Source: Fragilaria crotonensis (lineage: Eukaryota; Bacillariophyta; Fragilariophyceae; Fragilariales; Fragilariaceae). Taken from it: DNA of 64,000 bases. Shown here one piece after another: positions 60,784 to 64,000 of this stretch. The notes under the pieces are model-generated. The model saw only the letters and a program-made list of their open reading frames with translations, searched no databases and was not told where the DNA came from. Numbering within the stretch: position 1 is the stretch's first letter; every line of letters starts with the position of its first letter. The stretch lies in contig JAKSYS010000335.1 in NCBI GenBank assembly GCA_022925895.1, forward strand, positions 1-64,000, given 5' to 3'. The position numbers and the translations under genes were made by a program.

Positions 60784-63700
60784 TTACATTCCAAACAAGA
60801 CTTGTTCTGATGTACTATGTACGTTGTCGCTTATCTGTGCTTCCTCGATGTCTGGCAGATCCCGATTCTCCATCTCCAATGGTGGCTGCCTTTCTTCGCT
60901 TTCCAACGGTGGGCTTTCGGACAGCGCTCCTGGAACCCTTACGGCGACTGCGGCGGGAAGCTGGGGATGGGGGGATGATTCTGTCCGGTCTGTGGAAACC
61001 TTCATCTCCACTTTCGTCAGACTCTGCTTTCTTCTTTGTTATGACAATTTCCTTGTACTTTGGTGAATGAACAAGTCCCATGTTTTCGACCATTCTGTTT
61101 GGGGAAGCATCATGAAGATGTACATTGCATTCGGGATGGTCTGACCATTTTTGTGGACACAATCACTGAAATTGTCGGCAACTGCGACAGTCGGTCTTTT
61201 TATCGAGTCGACGTGGACAAGATAGAGAATCGGTTGGAGGCTGTTGGGGATCAAATCTAGTTGAAACTTCCGGAATATAGATCGGTCTCCTCTTCATCTG
61301 CTTCCTCCTCGTCATCGCCAATTCCCGGGCTCCTCGTCATCACCATCGTCTTCACTGTCGTCACCATCGGGGAGTACCTCGTTTTATGATTCAATGACAG
61401 CATAGAAACCAGGGTTCGGGACAGAAACCTCTTGGCCAGAATGCGGAAGTCTTATCTTGGAGCCATTCGTTACGTTGCAAAGATTGAGGAATGCATGAAT
61501 GCGTGCAGGGAAGAGATCATCGTATCCATGCCATTTAACGAGAGCGTAATCATACCAGGGTTTACCATGGTAACATGGATGAGCACGATAGATCTGACCA
61601 TCCGCCGACTTGTACTCTGTATGACAATGAAGAATACGTGGAGTCGTGGGGAAGTACATGTTTTGCAAGACATGTTGATACGTGAGATGTCAAGTGATAG
61701 TCCTCTGAGAGGGATCGTCAGCCTTCTTCTTCTTTGATGCATTACGCTTACAGACGATGACACCGTCAACATCTTCTTCCAAAGAGAATCTCTTGCCCTG
61801 GAGCCGATGAGTGTCAAGCATCATTGTAGGGATTTGCAACATGTCAGTTATACTTGATGCGCACTTCCGGATTGCAAGATTTTCGATGTAACGCATGGCA
61901 GCCTGGAGTGTGAACGTTCCTTGACGCTTCTGGGTATTTGCGTGTTGTATCCTTTGAGATGGTTATATGGGCAGACTCCGCATAACTACTGTTCATAACC
62001 TCAGGAACGCCAAAGTTGAGCATGTCTTCATCCATGTGCAAGACGAGATGTGTCTTGATTGTTGTATTTCCCATGGTGCCAGAAAGTCGGGGGGCAACAA
62101 ACTTCAGCGATCGCATTAGGGACGACACTGCAAGCCCAGATCGGGAGACAGATAGACGCGAGATGCGACTTTGCTTAAGCCATGCATGCCACTCGAGCAG
62201 GGAACTCAGAAACATTTTCCAGTCCTCGACAAAATCAGGGTTGCTGAGGCTCATGTCCACTTCAACTTCTGGCGTGTGAGATGTGGGCTTTGACAACGTC
62301 GACTTCGATGAATGATGCTTCCTTCGCTTCGACATCTTTGATGACTTGAAGATTTCCGAAAATGAGTAGTATGCAACGAGATGAGCATGATGAATATGCA
62401 ACCGGCGTACTCATGTCCGGGGATGTTGGCACCCGATGTAAAACCTTTGTGACCGTTGTCCTGGGAACAAGTCGATCACTTTGACGACCTACGCGCCGGT
62501 TGATGTCCAACAGCAGATTATCATACCTCTTGCCGGACTCGGATGCCTTTCCAATTTGCTTGAAGAAGGAATCAAGAACATTCTTGAACCAACCCAGGAG
62601 GATCAAGTGAAGGATCTCCTGGACATGCACCAAAAATCCCACGATTGTTGTGCGCACCAAACCTGACCGAATCGAATGCATTGATGAGATACTGTTGTGA
62701 ATTGGACTTCAACCAAAAACTGTCTGTTGGTGACCATTTGGTTAACTGAATGGGAGTGCGTTTTGCATATGCCCTGGCCTTTGAATAACCGGATTTATCG
62801 GTCGGACATACACACAAACGACAAAGCTGAGCAACAGTTGAGGTCCGAGATTGGTAATGACCACAAAGAGCATCATGGCCAACCGTATTCCAACTATGAA
62901 TGGAACATAAAGGTGGAGGTGAACAGGAAAGACTTTCCACGGTAATGGAGGTTCCATTTCAAACCAGATTCCTGGAGATCGAGATACCCAGACTCGCGCA
63001 AAATGAAGTCAATTTGAATGTGATACTCATTCAGTCGGTAGCAGGCTTCCGAAACATGGGGAGGACCCACAATGGGGAGTGGTGTATTCGGTCTGACTTC
63101 TCCAGGTTGGAAAGCACGTTCCTTGACTGGAGTTGTATTGATGAAACCCAAAACTCTCATTGCTGCGGGGTTTTGCGGATGTCGTGCGCCATCAGTCCAT
63201 ACGATACGACGATGGGTTCAAGGCTTAGCTTTCCACCACCTCCGATGTCGCAGGTCGTCTTATCAATTGCAAGCACACATGGAAGTAACATATCTTCAGC
63301 TTTCTTTATCAGCAAGTCATATGTTTTCAGGTAGGACTTGCCTGTGTTTATGTCACCCAAAACCGAACCACATGGTCGCGCAAAAGGGTTAACATCCGGA
63401 TTGTCAGGGTCGTGGAATATATAGTTCTCATCCCGGTTCAGCTCAGCACACGAAAGGAAAGAATTAAAAACAGCATGGGCACTGAAATAAACGATATCAA
63501 CCTGACAGTTTGAGTATGGGAGATAAAGCTGCTTCAACATGGGGGTCAAACCTTCAAAGTCAACACGATTTTGCAACTTGCCCATGACGGTCTTTCGAGA
63601 ACAGATGGGGATGTCACGAAAGGAATGTCCTCGAGAGCATGATCTGACGGCCCACTTCATCACCTCATCAAACGCAATCATCGGACATCTCAACCTCTTC

Positions 63701-64000
63701 AACGTCTGAAGTAGGTCCACCTGGACCTCCTCTTCCAAAGAAAACGTTTGGAGGTTGAGACCGTCATCATCATCTCTTGGACCAAGCGTCACCAAATGTA
63801 TTGGGGAGAGTGAGTGGTGACTCAGAATTGTCGGAAAATGGTGCAACATTGCGGTCAGGATGGTCGGAAAATGGTGCAACATTGCTGACAGGATGTTCCG
63901 ATTCCTCGTTGTTCAACGTGGCATCCACAGCATCGGTAAATAATTGCTCCCGGTCATCGTCCAGATCCGAAAAAGTGGAAGTACCAAAATCATCATCATC
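60784..64000 (-). pseudogene. CACTA/Plavaka-type transposase, fragmented and cut by window edge
   Basis: Reading down from 64000, recognisable blocks appear in order. DEVMKWAVRSC is followed by DINTGKSYLKTYDLLIKK and MLLPCVLAIDKTTCDIGG (core strand with an acidic residue), then LEPIVVSYGLM. After a shift come RVLGFINTTPVKE and, near 62030, HLVLHMDEDMLNFGVPEVMN with YAESAH. Next is RYIENLAIRKCA. Near 61400-61670 come YRAHPCYHGKPWYDYALVKW and FPARIHAFLNL, and then RPTVAVADNF near 61200. A basic tail ends near 60800. This series matches the Plavaka/CACTA-like transposases known from fungi and stramenopiles. At least six frame changes occur, so it is inactive, and the N-terminus lies outside the window. 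Confidence 0.65.

Noticed and set aside
59868-60794. Minus-strand frame of 308 codons
   Set aside because: Its peptide lacks motifs and mirrors plus-strand frames with more protein-like composition (RWYELSRFEA, WEMMTFGLRF); taken as the antisense shadow of decayed plus-strand coding.

Overview
The window is nuclear DNA of a eukaryote, most likely a diatom (probably pennate), although nothing in it names the species. Four things point there: a full-length Ty1/copia retrotransposon whose Gag, protease and RT look like the diatom CoDi lineage; an RNA polymerase II largest subunit whose CTD is an uninterrupted run of YSPTSPA heptads; compact GT-AG introns of 57-74 bp; and a predicted secretory-type presequence ending in an ADA/W cleavage site that resembles the ASAFAP motif of diatom plastid proteins. 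Layout: (1) 173-7793 is a CoDi-like LTR retrotransposon on the minus strand, flanked by a CACCT duplication and inserted just upstream of a small membrane-protein gene (7854-8558). (2) 9032-19166 is a gene-dense block: RPB1 (minus), a putative plastid-targeted protein (plus, divergent from RPB1), a single-pass membrane protein (minus), a 26-copy octamer array, and an acidic hypothetical protein (minus). (3) 19384-30134 is a transposon graveyard holding a complete Tc1/mariner-type element with broken transposase, a 175-bp tandem duplication split by a TA-flanked MITE, a 5'-truncated LINE with 13-bp target duplications, an inverted-repeat-bounded segment carrying a decayed histone H3 copy, and a second TA-flanked MITE. 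(4) 30596-40907 holds a 2OG-Fe(II) dioxygenase and a very large three-exon gene for a C2/DENN/WD40 protein. (5) 41300-46500 is mostly non-coding, with a truncated heat-shock-factor copy, a small coiled-coil ORF, degenerate repeats and a PIF/Harbinger transposase remnant. (6) 46930-51470 is a four-exon TPR (kinesin-light-chain-like) protein on the minus strand. (7) 53396-64000 is again mobile-element territory: a frameshifted protein with 34-residue repeats, then what looks like a large CACTA/Plavaka-like element. Its decayed transposase lies on the minus strand and runs off the right edge. A convergent plus-strand gene carries a 2OG-dioxygenase-like fold, and the left side has seven copies of a near-palindromic 16-mer that resemble subterminal transposase-binding sites. 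Host genes (RPB1, DENN-WD40, TPR, dioxygenase) are intact over long frames, whereas almost every mobile-element frame is broken. Element decay is therefore the simplest explanation of the frameshifts, rather than general sequence error. The most unusual items are the histone H3 copy whose arginine losses mostly look like CpG deamination, the dioxygenase-like gene inside a CACTA-like element, and an RPB1 that lacks the cysteines of the first clamp zinc site. All family assignments are from reading motifs; no search was run.
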